DNA of 6,252 nucleotides. It comes from Elusimicrobiota bacterium (GTDB lineage Bacteria > RUG730). A program made the translations under genes and the position numbers. The notes under the pieces were generated by a model. That model had not been told where the DNA came from, did no database searches, and saw only the letters and a list, made by a program, of their open reading frames with translations. This document shows positions 1 to 5,399 of the stretch, piece after piece. Within the stretch, counting starts at the first letter, position 1. Every line of letters starts with the position of its first letter. The DNA lies in assembly GCA_031259185.1 (NCBI GenBank), contig JAIRLV010000112.1, positions 1 through 6,252 of the forward strand, read 5' to 3'.

Positions 1-51
1 AACAAATAATCCATTTTTATTCCATAGTTTAATATTTGAAAATATTTTCAT
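1..51 (-). CDS. Possible N-terminal start of an unidentified protein, cut by the window edge
   Basis: An ATG on the minus strand at 51-49 opens a frame that stays open to the left edge (17 codons, beginning MKIFSNIKLWNKNG). It lies six bases after the uvrC stop and in the same frame. The residues do not resemble the helix-hairpin-helix region that ends a full-length UvrC, so it is unlikely to be a cut-off uvrC tail. No strong ribosome site precedes this ATG. A second in-frame ATG at 14-12 has GGA about seven bases upstream and could be the true start. Product unknown; seventeen codons in AT-rich DNA are weak evidence. Confidence 0.35.
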   Translation of the reverse strand, partial: MKIFSNIKLWNKNGLFV

Positions 52-57
52 TTTATT

Positions 58-1389
58 TTATGTTTTCAAAAAATTTTTACTTCTCAATTTTCTATGATAA
101 GAAATTGCAAATCTATGAGATTCATCGCGAATATAGCGAATTAATTTCAAAATTTCAGAATCCATTTCCAACTGTATACCGTTTTTTTGATTTTCTAAAA
201 AAATTATTTCTTGTTTTTTTGCAATAGAAATTATTGGAATATCTTTTTTATGCCGTCTCATGATTTGAACTGCGGCATTTAATTGTCCTTTTCCACCGTC
301 AATCAATATCAAATCTATTTTGTCAATATCGCTAGCATTCAAACTTCTATCCAAAACTTCTGCCATCATTGCAAAATCATTTGGCTTATCAAGACAAACG
401 GTCTTTATTTTGTATTTTCTATACATACTTTTACAAGGCTTTCCATCTACGAAAACGACTCTCGAGCCAACCGCATACTTTCCACTAATATTGGAAATGT
501 CAAAACCAGCTATTGTTTTAATTTTTTTTGGAAGACTCAAAATATTTTCCAATTTTGCTAATTCATCTTTTTTACCTTGATAAATTTGTTGTATTTTCTC
601 AAGATCTGTTTTTTTTATTTTCCAAACTTTTATATCAAAACTTCTATTTTTCAGTTTATTAATTGCTAAAATTTTTTGCTTCAAAACTTCAGCTTTTTCA
701 AATTCCATTTTATTAGAATAATCTTTTATATCTTTTGTCCACCTTTTTATCAGTTTTTTATAATCAAATTTTATAAAATCTTTAATATCATTTATTATAT
801 TTTTATAATATTTTTCGTCTATATCAAAATAACAAGGCGCTAAACATCTTCCCATAAAATAATTTAGGCAAGGTCTTTTTTCTTTTTTTGTTAGATTTTT
901 ACGACATTTCCATATATTAAAAACTTTTTTGACTAAGAATAAAATATCTTTTAATGTAGCAACATCTACATAAGGACCAAAATATTCTGCATCATCGTCA
1001 TCTATTTTTCTAGTAATATAAATCTTAGGGTATTTTTCATTCGTGATTTTTAGATAAGGATAAGTTTTGTCATCTTTTAAGTCAATATTATACCTTGGCA
1101 TAAACCTTTTTATCAAAGTATTTTCCCAAAGCAAAGCTTCTTCTTCCGTATCTGTAACCATAAAATCAATATATCTAATATTTGGCACTAAAATTGCTGT
1201 TTTGAAATCATTCGCTTTTCTAAAATAACTAAAAATTCGTTTCCTTAAGTTCTTTGCCTTCCCGATGTAAATTATAGTATTTTTTACATCTTTATAAAAA
1301 TATACTCCGGGTGAATTTGGAATATCTTGTAAAAACTTTTTAAATTTTTCTCGTATATCTTGTGTTTCAAAAAGATTATCTATTAACAT
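58..1389 (-). CDS. uvrC: Compact UvrC, excinuclease ABC subunit C
   Basis: UvrC is the nuclease of UvrABC nucleotide excision repair, cutting the damaged strand on both sides of a UvrB-bound lesion. Residues 24-100 form a GIY-YIG domain: PNSPGVY, YIGKAKNLRKR at 41-51, and the catalytic Glu of the LLWENTLIK helix at 89. Four cysteines (162, 174, 182, 186) have the x11, x7, x3 spacing of the iron-sulfur site described for UvrC. A UVR (UvrB-binding) helix pair lies near 211-246. The RNase H-like 5' nuclease follows, with FDISN (Asp297), LILIDGGKGQLNAA (Asp364) and DESHRFAISYHRK (His425). At 443 residues it is far shorter than the roughly 600 usual: about 110 are missing between the UVR helices and Asp297, and the C-terminal helix-hairpin-helix region is absent. 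The frame is clean, so it looks like a compact form rather than a broken gene. The ATG at 1389 has only a weak AAAG-type ribosome site. It is transcribed away from the other genes. Confidence 0.93.
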   Translation of the reverse strand: MLIDNLFETQDIREKFKKFLQDIPNSPGVYFYKDVKNTIIYIGKAKNLRKRIFSYFRKANDFKTAILVPNIRYIDFMVTDTEEEALLWENTLIKRFMPRYNIDLKDDKTYPYLKITNEKYPKIYITRKIDDDDAEYFGPYVDVATLKDILFLVKKVFNIWKCRKNLTKKEKRPCLNYFMGRCLAPCYFDIDEKYYKNIINDIKDFIKFDYKKLIKRWTKDIKDYSNKMEFEKAEVLKQKILAINKLKNRSFDIKVWKIKKTDLEKIQQIYQGKKDELAKLENILSLPKKIKTIAGFDISNISGKYAVGSRVVFVDGKPCKSMYRKYKIKTVCLDKPNDFAMMAEVLDRSLNASDIDKIDLILIDGGKGQLNAAVQIMRRHKKDIPIISIAKKQEIIFLENQKNGIQLEMDSEILKLIRYIRDESHRFAISYHRKLRSKNFLKT

Positions 1390-1457
1390 ATTTCTTTAAC
1401 TCTGAACCGCAATTAAAATATTATAGATAAAAAGTAAAAATTTATTTTTATACCTAA

Positions 1458-1494
1458 ATTATATAGTATGTCTTATTTTCATAATATCTGTCAA
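1458..1494 (-). promoter_or_regulatory. Candidate uvrC promoter
   Basis: Read on the minus strand, 1494-1489 is a perfect TTGACA. The best-spaced -10 is CATACT at 1470-1465 (18-base spacer, 4 of 6 consensus). A perfect TATAAT lies at 1463-1458 but 25 bases away, too far to pair with this -35. Transcription would begin some 60-75 bases before the uvrC ATG. TTGACA is informative in such AT-rich DNA because it carries G and C; the -10 assignment is uncertain. Confidence 0.45.
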
Positions 1495-1514
1495 TAAATT
1501 AATTATTTATCATT

Positions 1515-1533
1515 CAAGTAGAAAAGATACTTG
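1515..1533. repeat. Small inverted repeat, possible operator or hairpin
   Basis: CAAGTA (1515-1520) and TACTTG (1528-1533) are perfect 6-base inverted arms around a 7-base centre, GAAAAGA, followed on the plus strand by TTTT. It sits about 20 bases upstream of the candidate uvrC -35, so a regulator site is possible. As an RNA hairpin it would be weak, with two G-C pairs. It may be chance. Confidence 0.3.
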
Positions 1534-1700
1534 TTTTATGAAAAAAAACTATTATTTGGAATTGTCTATAATATACATTTGTTATTGATTCCCCATTTTA
1601 CTTTAAAAAATTTCTTTTAAATTCTAATCTTAATTTTCTAATTTTTTTTCATAATGTTCATAAATTTTTTATTTATAAAGTTATATAAAGCAATCCACAA

Positions 1701-1719
1701 TTTCAAGATATTTCAAGAT
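1701..1719. repeat. Tandem direct repeat of TTTCAAGAT, period 10
   Basis: TTTCAAGAT occurs at 1701-1709 and again at 1711-1719 with one base between. The 10-base period places the two copies on the same face of the helix, as paired regulator half-sites often are. Function is not shown by the sequence. Confidence 0.5.
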
Positions 1720-1742
1720 TTAAGCATAATTAATAAATTAAC

Positions 1743-1774
1743 TTGATAATTTTAAAATATTTTTGTAATATAAT
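1743..1774 (+). promoter_or_regulatory. Candidate upstream promoter for the rightward cluster
   Basis: TTGATA at 1743-1748 matches the -35 consensus at 5 of 6 positions. A 17-base spacer leads to TAATAT (1766-1771, 4 of 6); a perfect TATAAT at 1769-1774 is 20 bases away. Use of this site would give a leader of about 120 bases before the ATG at 1903. AT richness makes chance matches common. Confidence 0.25.
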
Positions 1775-1809
1775 AAATCGTATTTAATCTATAAAAAATA
1801 TTTTATTTT

Positions 1810-1852
1810 TTGAATTTTGTAAATTTGTAAATTATATATATTACGATATATT
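1810..1852 (+). promoter_or_regulatory. Candidate proximal promoter(s) for the rightward cluster
   Basis: Two overlapping candidates lie here. TTGAAT (1810-1815) with a 17-base spacer reaches TATATA (1833-1838). TTGTAA (1825-1830) with a 16-base spacer reaches TATATT (1847-1852). Either would start transcription 40-65 bases before the first gene. The segment is built from short duplications: TTGTAAAT twice (1817-1832) and ATATATTAC twice (1836-1844, 1846-1854). Confidence 0.35.
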
Positions 1853-1854
1853 AC
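1817..1854. repeat. Two adjacent short tandem duplications over the candidate promoter
   Basis: TTGTAAAT is repeated exactly at 1817-1824 and 1825-1832 (period 8). ATATATTAC is repeated at 1836-1844 and 1846-1854 (period 10). They overlap the candidate -35 and -10 elements of the rightward promoter. They may be operator half-sites or simple replication-slippage products. Confidence 0.5.
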
Positions 1855-1902
1855 AAAAAAAACAAAATAAAAAATTATTTATCACGATAAGGAAATATAA
1901 AA

Positions 1903-2277
1903 ATGTTTTTAACTTTTATTTCAATTGTGCTTGGTATAATTTTTGTAATTTTGTTATACGCTACGCCTATTATTTTAATTTTTGGAATTTATAATATGAA
2001 ACATGAATTGCATAAAGATAAACTTATAACAAAATTTTTTGGATTAAAAAATGATGTTATTTATTTTGCAGAAATAGAAAATATAGAAAAATTTAGTAAT
2101 ATGCCTTTTTTAAAAGGAAAATATGAAAATATTATATTAAATAAAGCAATAAAAATAAAACTCAATAAAACAGATAAGAGATTAATAAAAGCTAAAATAA
2201 TAATTCCCAAAAATAGAGATATTTTTATTGAAGAATTTAAAGGCAAAATAAATGATTATAAATCAGGGCAAAGATAA
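1903..2277 (+). CDS. Small membrane protein with a possible PH-like domain
   Basis: This 124-residue protein is not firmly recognised. Residues 2-30 are a long hydrophobic stretch, one membrane segment or a tight pair, with no signal-peptidase or lipobox motif. The rest is basic and lysine-rich and looks cytosolic. Its pattern (a polar start near HELHKDKLITKFFGL, a turn into EIENIEKF, then a C-terminal IIIPKNRDIFIEEFKGKI) resembles small bacterial membrane proteins with a PH-like (DUF304/YdbT-type) domain. That is pattern memory, not an alignment. The start is well supported by AAGGAAA ending about eight bases before ATG. The last 26 bases overlap the phosphatase gene, so the two are probably translationally coupled. 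It is the first gene of the rightward cluster and has no visible link to leucine synthesis. Confidence 0.75.
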   Translation: MFLTFISIVLGIIFVILLYATPIILIFGIYNMKHELHKDKLITKFFGLKNDVIYFAEIENIEKFSNMPFLKGKYENIILNKAIKIKLNKTDKRLIKAKIIIPKNRDIFIEEFKGKINDYKSGQR

Positions 2278-2950
2278 CGAAAAACTTTTAATATTTGATT
2301 TAGATGGGACTATCTGCGATTCTATATATGACATTAAAGATGCGCTGAATTTTGTTAATAAAAAGTATGGATTATATGAATTCAATCTTGAAGAAGTTCG
2401 TAAAATGATAGGAAATGGCTTCCATTTTCTTGTTAATAAATCATTAGAAAATAATGATGACAAATTAAATGTTGATGAGCTTGTTTTAAAGTTTGAGAAA
2501 AAATATCTTGAGATTTTAGCTAATAAAACTCAAATATATGATGGGATACTAGATTTTTTAAATGAATTTTCAAAAAACAAAGTTTATAATATCCGTCTTG
2601 CAGTCTTAACAAATAAAAAAGAAAACGCAACAAAAAAATTAATGCATAAATTAGGCATTACAAAATATTTTGATTTTATAGCAGGAGATGGAACTTTTTT
2701 AGAAAGAAAACCTAGCCCATTACCTGTAATAGAAATTACAAAAACTTTAAAAATACCATTAACAAACACAGTAATGATTGGCGATGGTGTTAATGATATT
2801 TTGGTAGCAAAAAATTCTAATATAAAATCTATTTGGGTTAGCTATGGATACTCTAAATTAGATGAAATAAAGCAATATATTCCAGATTTTGTAATAAATA
2901 ATGCACAAGAATTGAAGGTATTAATATTAGAAAAATTTTGTTGTAATTAG
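2252..2950 (+). CDS. HAD-superfamily hydrolase, phosphoglycolate phosphatase-like
   Basis: A 232-residue soluble HAD hydrolase in the Gph/PGMB-like group. All four motifs are present: FDLDGT with nucleophile Asp16 and acid Asp18, Thr120 in AVLTNK, Lys153 in ERKPSP, and MIGDGVND with the magnesium-binding acids Asp178 and Asp182. A helical cap of about 75-80 residues, from DSIYDIKDAL to near residue 97, follows motif I (type C1 cap). Family members remove phosphate from small metabolites such as 2-phosphoglycolate. The cap does not reveal the substrate, so I give no symbol. The ATG at 2252 lies inside the upstream gene and is backed by AAAGG eight bases before it. FDLDGT begins 14 residues in, a normal distance. 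The gene ends with TAG, 46 bases before leuC. A TATAAT at 2956-2961 in that gap has no matching -35, so co-transcription seems more likely than a separate leuC promoter. Confidence 0.88.
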   Translation: MIINQGKDNEKLLIFDLDGTICDSIYDIKDALNFVNKKYGLYEFNLEEVRKMIGNGFHFLVNKSLENNDDKLNVDELVLKFEKKYLEILANKTQIYDGILDFLNEFSKNKVYNIRLAVLTNKKENATKKLMHKLGITKYFDFIAGDGTFLERKPSPLPVIEITKTLKIPLTNTVMIGDGVNDILVAKNSNIKSIWVSYGYSKLDEIKQYIPDFVINNAQELKVLILEKFCCN

Positions 2951-2985
2951 TTTTATATAATGGGGAATACTTTTGTAAGACAAAT

Positions 2986-2990
2986 GGAGG
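2986..2990 (+). promoter_or_regulatory. Ribosome binding site of leuC
   Basis: A perfect GGAGG sits six bases before the ATG at 2997. It fixes the leuC start upstream of the internal stop at 3135 and shows that the initiation signal is still intact. The same GGAGG and six-base spacing precede leuD. Confidence 0.85.
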
Positions 2991-2996
2991 ATAAAA

Positions 2997-4256
2997 ATGG
3001 AATTCGGTATGACTATCGCCGAAAAAATACTTGCTGATCATTGTGACAGAAATTTTGTAAAACCAGGGGATTTTATTGAAGCTGATGTAGATATTGTATT
3101 AGCTAACGATATAACGGCTCCTTTGGCAATAAAATAATTTAAAAGTTTAGGCATAAAAAAAGTTTTCGATAAAGATAAAGTTGTTCTTGTCCCAGATCAT
3201 TTTACTCCAAATAAGGATATAAAATCTGCGGAGCAAGCAAAAGTTTTGAGAGATTTTGCAAAAGAGTATGGATTAACGCATTATTATGATCAAGGAGAAG
3301 TTGGAGTAGAACATGCGCTTTTGCCAGAAAAGGGAATCGTTGTTAGCGGCGATATCATAATTGGTGCTGATTCGCATACTTGTACATATGGTGCATTAGG
3401 TGCATTTTCTACTGGGGTAGGTTCTACAGACGTTGCAGCTATTATGGCAACCGGGAAAGTTTGGCTAAAGGTTCCTGAAACAATCAAGTTTGTAATAAGA
3501 GGTAATTTGCAGAAATGGGTTTATGGTAAAGACATTATTTTAAATATAATTGGGAAAATAGGCGTAGATGGCGCTTTATACAAAGCTATGGAATTTACAG
3601 GAGATACAATAGAAAACTTGGATATGTCTGGAAGAATGACAATTTGTAATATGGCTATCGAAGCTGGTGGAAAAAACGGAATAATTGCGCCAGATAAGAT
3701 TACAGAAGAATATTTAAAAAATAGAGCGAATAGACCATACAAATTTTATACGAGCGATAGCGATGCAAAATATTCAGAAATTATTGAAATAGATGCTACA
3801 AAATTAGAACCGCAAATTGCTTTTCCACATCTTCCTTCAAATACAAAAAATATATCACAAGTAAAAAATGTAAAGATAGATCAAGTCGTGATAGGATCTT
3901 GTACAAACGGGAGACTAGAAGATTTAAGAATTGCCGCAGAGGTTTTAAAATGCAAAAAAATTAATAAAAGTACAAGAACGCTTATAATTCCGGCAACTCC
4001 TTATATCTATAAACAAGCTATGAATGAAGGCTTATTTGATATTTTTTTGGATGCAGGAGCTATTATTTCTCCTCCAACTTGCGGCCCTTGTTTGGGAGGG
4101 CATATGGGAATATTAGCAAAAGGAGAAAGAGCGCTTGCTACAACTAACAGAAATTTTGTCGGAAGAATGGGACATCCAGAAAGCGAGGTTTATTTATGCA
4201 ACCCAGCTGTTGCAGCTGCTTCTGCTATAGCAGGCGAGATAACCAAACCAATGTGA
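2997..4256 (+). pseudogene. leuC: 3-isopropylmalate dehydratase large subunit, interrupted by an in-frame stop
   Basis: LeuC with LeuD forms the [4Fe-4S] enzyme that isomerises 2-isopropylmalate to 3-isopropylmalate in leucine synthesis. This short form (420 codons with stop) is the type found in archaea and many bacteria, related to homoaconitase. Read through, it begins MEFGMTIAEKILADHCD and keeps the PDHFTPNKD segment near 66-74, [14 protein letters not shown] (Asp125, His127), GSCTNGR (Cys302) and CGPCLGG (Cys362, Cys365); the three cysteines bind the cluster. Codon 47, after NDITAPLAIK, is TAA (3135-3137). The family commonly has GAA (Glu) there, so one G-to-T change explains it. Reading resumes in the same frame with [10 protein letters not shown] and stays open to TGA at 4254. 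No frameshift is present. A restart at TTG 3246 (codon 84) would lack 83 residues including PDHFTPN and would probably be inactive. Related dehydratases (homoaconitase, citramalate or dimethylmalate type) cannot be excluded from this subunit alone. Confidence 0.9.
3135..3137 (+). other. Premature TAA stop in leuC
   Basis: TAA at codon 47 of the leuC frame, between AAA (Lys46) and TTT (Phe48). Coding similarity to the family continues without shift on both sides, so this is a single-codon lesion. It could be a true mutation or a base-call error. Confidence 0.9.
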
Positions 4257-4280
4257 TATAGATTTAAGGAGTCTTTTATA

Positions 4281-4733
4281 ATGAACAAAAAATTAATAAG
4301 TATTATTTTATTAATAGTGTTTCTTGTTTTAGGAATATTTTTTTTAAGCAAAAATTTTAATATTAGAAAAAAAAATATCAAAATAGAGAATATTATAAAA
4401 CTTCCGTCAGGATTTAATCCAATTTTTAGAATAAGCGAAAAAGAATACTTTAAAAATGTTTCTAATCCAGAATTTAGAATGATTTTATATAAAATTATTT
4501 TACCTGAAAATTTATCGCCGTCTTTGATAGAAAACAATTTAAAATCTGCAACTATACAAGCTTATAATGATAATAATAAACCGTATAGAATAACAATCGC
4601 AGCATATAGAGAGAATGATAATCTAAATGGTTTATATACAATTGCAGAATCAAATTTTTTCCCAGATCCACAACTTAAAAAAGAAGAAGTAAAATTAAAA
4701 GATTATGTATTTAAATTAGATTATAAGGGATAA
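4281..4733 (+). CDS. Membrane-anchored protein of unknown function between leuC and leuD
   Basis: A 150-residue protein I do not recognise. It starts with two lysines and one strongly hydrophobic segment (about residues 5-22), then a basic stretch (NIRKKN). No cysteine follows the hydrophobic segment, so it is not a lipoprotein; it looks like an uncleaved N-terminal anchor with an exported C-terminal domain of about 120 residues. That domain holds ILPENLSPSLIENNLKSATIQAY and ITIAAYRENDNLNGLYTIAES, which resembles small hypothetical secreted or anchored proteins, but I cannot name a family. AAGGAG at 4266-4271, nine bases before ATG, supports the start. It lies 24 bases after the leuC stop and 27 before leuD, so it is surely co-transcribed. 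Nothing in it suggests a role in the dehydratase, which is cytosolic, so its place between the subunit genes is unexpected. Confidence 0.8.
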   Translation: MNKKLISIILLIVFLVLGIFFLSKNFNIRKKNIKIENIIKLPSGFNPIFRISEKEYFKNVSNPEFRMILYKIILPENLSPSLIENNLKSATIQAYNDNNKPYRITIAAYRENDNLNGLYTIAESNFFPDPQLKKEEVKLKDYVFKLDYKG

Positions 4734-4760
4734 TTTGCGATATCAATATGGAGGTTATAA

Positions 4761-5261
4761 ATGAAATTTATAGGCAATGCGCATCAATATGGAGATAATA
4801 TAAATACTGATGAAATTATACCAGCTAGATATTTAAATATTGCTGATGAGAAAGAATTAGCAAAACATACAATGGAAGATATAGATATAAATTTTTTGAA
4901 TAAATTGAAAAATGGAGATATTATAGTAGCGGGCGCTAATTTTGGTTGTGGTTCCAGTAGAGAACACGCGCCATTAGTAATAAAAATTTCTGGCGTAAGA
5001 TGTGTAATAGCAGAAACTTTTGCAAGAATATTTTTTAGAAACGCTATAAATATCGGATTGCCAATCATAGAATTAAAAGGAGCTAAAGAAAAAATCAAAA
5101 CTGGCGATAAAGTTGAAGTTGACTTAGAAAAAGGAATTATAAAAAATTTATCTAAAAACTCAGAATATAAAATTACTCATTTTCCAGAATTTATGCAGAA
5201 ACTGATAAGCGCCGGGGGGTTGATGAAATACATTGATAAAAAATCTACCGCATATAATTAA
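4761..5261 (+). CDS. leuD: 3-isopropylmalate dehydratase small subunit
   Basis: LeuD is the swivelling small subunit that closes the LeuC active site and contacts substrate. The 166 residues match the short prokaryotic type (about 160-170). Residues 11-24 read [14 protein letters not shown], and [13 protein letters not shown] at 59-71 is the family signature, with Ser65, Ser66 and Arg67 at the substrate. RNAINIGLP lies at 93-101. The specificity loop YLNI (24-27) is close to the YLNT of many bacterial isopropylmalate dehydratases and unlike the YLRT reported for methanogen homoaconitase; this favours the leucine pathway but is an inference. GGAGG at 4750-4754 with a six-base gap fixes the start. 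The gene is intact although its partner leuC has a stop, so any loss of leuC would be recent. It is the last gene before a terminator-like palindrome. Confidence 0.93.
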   Translation: MKFIGNAHQYGDNINTDEIIPARYLNIADEKELAKHTMEDIDINFLNKLKNGDIIVAGANFGCGSSREHAPLVIKISGVRCVIAETFARIFFRNAINIGLPIIELKGAKEKIKTGDKVEVDLEKGIIKNLSKNSEYKITHFPEFMQKLISAGGLMKYIDKKSTAYN

Positions 5262-5303
5262 TTGTACTTGCGATTTAGTGCAAATAAATTAGAAAAATGT
5301 TTG

Positions 5304-5336
5304 AAAAAATAATTTTTTAAAAAATTATTTTTTTTT
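5304..5336 (+). terminator. All-A/T palindrome with T-run, possible terminator of the leu cluster
   Basis: Arms 5304-5318 (A6-TAA-T6) and 5319-5333 (A6-TTA-T6) form a perfect 30-base palindrome, and the T-run continues to 5336. It lies 42 bases after the leuD stop, where a terminator is expected. The stem has no G-C pair, so its RNA hairpin would be weak. A smaller TTGC/GCAA inverted pair (5268-5271, 5280-5283) sits between leuD and the palindrome. Position is good, strength is doubtful. Confidence 0.4.
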
Positions 5337-5382
5337 ATAATTGCGATAGTTATCACCAATATAATTTTATATCTAAAAAAAT

Positions 5383-5386
5383 AGGA
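5383..5386 (+). promoter_or_regulatory. Ribosome binding site candidate of the M23 gene
   Basis: AGGA ends 13 bases before the ATG at 5400, a longer gap than usual. No closer purine-rich site exists, because the intervening bases are a T-run. The next in-frame ATG (5457) would remove the FTIM-type segment before the membrane helix. Confidence 0.4.
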
Positions 5387-5399
5387 ATTTTTTTTTATC

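Larger units (their letters stand above)
1390..1902. other. Divergent AT-rich intergenic region of 513 bases
   Basis: This spacer separates leftward uvrC from the rightward cluster. It is much poorer in G and C than the flanking genes and all frames are broken by stops. I see no tRNA cloverleaf, no long hairpin and no convincing small gene. It does hold a TTGACA-type promoter toward uvrC, candidate rightward promoters at 1743-1774 and 1810-1852, an inverted repeat at 1515-1533 and tandem duplications between 1701 and 1854. The segment from about 1555 to 1700 shows nothing I can assign. Confidence 0.8.

Noticed and set aside
31-46. AT palindrome AATATTT-GA-AAATATT as a uvrC terminator
   Set aside because: No T-run follows on the minus strand and it lies inside the possible downstream frame; such short AT palindromes are expected by chance here.
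283-580. Two plus-strand open frames inside uvrC
   Set aside because: Both are antisense to the conserved RNase H-like part of UvrC and show no protein family features.
1538-1588. 16-residue open frame in the divergent spacer, possible leader peptide
   Set aside because: No ribosome site, and no leucine run or attenuator hairpin follows it; too short to support.
1654-1746. 30-residue open frame in the divergent spacer
   Set aside because: It is preceded by a T-run rather than a ribosome site and its composition matches random AT-rich DNA.
2956-2961. TATAAT in the gap before leuC as a separate leuC promoter
   Set aside because: No acceptable -35 box 16-18 bases upstream; a lone TATAAT is common in this composition.
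2997-4256. TAA reassigned to an amino acid, explaining the stop in leuC
   Set aside because: uvrC, the 124- and 150-residue genes and leuD all end at TAA in positions that fit their families or spacing; TAG and TGA also act as stops. One internal TAA is better explained by mutation or error.
3246-4256. A shorter functional gene starting at TTG 3246
   Set aside because: The residue is a normal leucine in the LeuC frame, GGAG is 12 bases away, and the product would lack the first 83 residues with the conserved PDHFTPN segment. It is part of the interrupted leuC.
4190-4537. Minus-strand open frame of 115 codons across the end of leuC and the next gene
   Set aside because: It lies opposite two plus-strand genes with good ribosome sites, and its hydrophobic composition is a mirror of AT-rich coding sequence.
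4784-5098. Minus-strand open frame of 104 codons inside leuD
   Set aside because: Antisense shadow of a clearly conserved gene; no ribosome site of its own.
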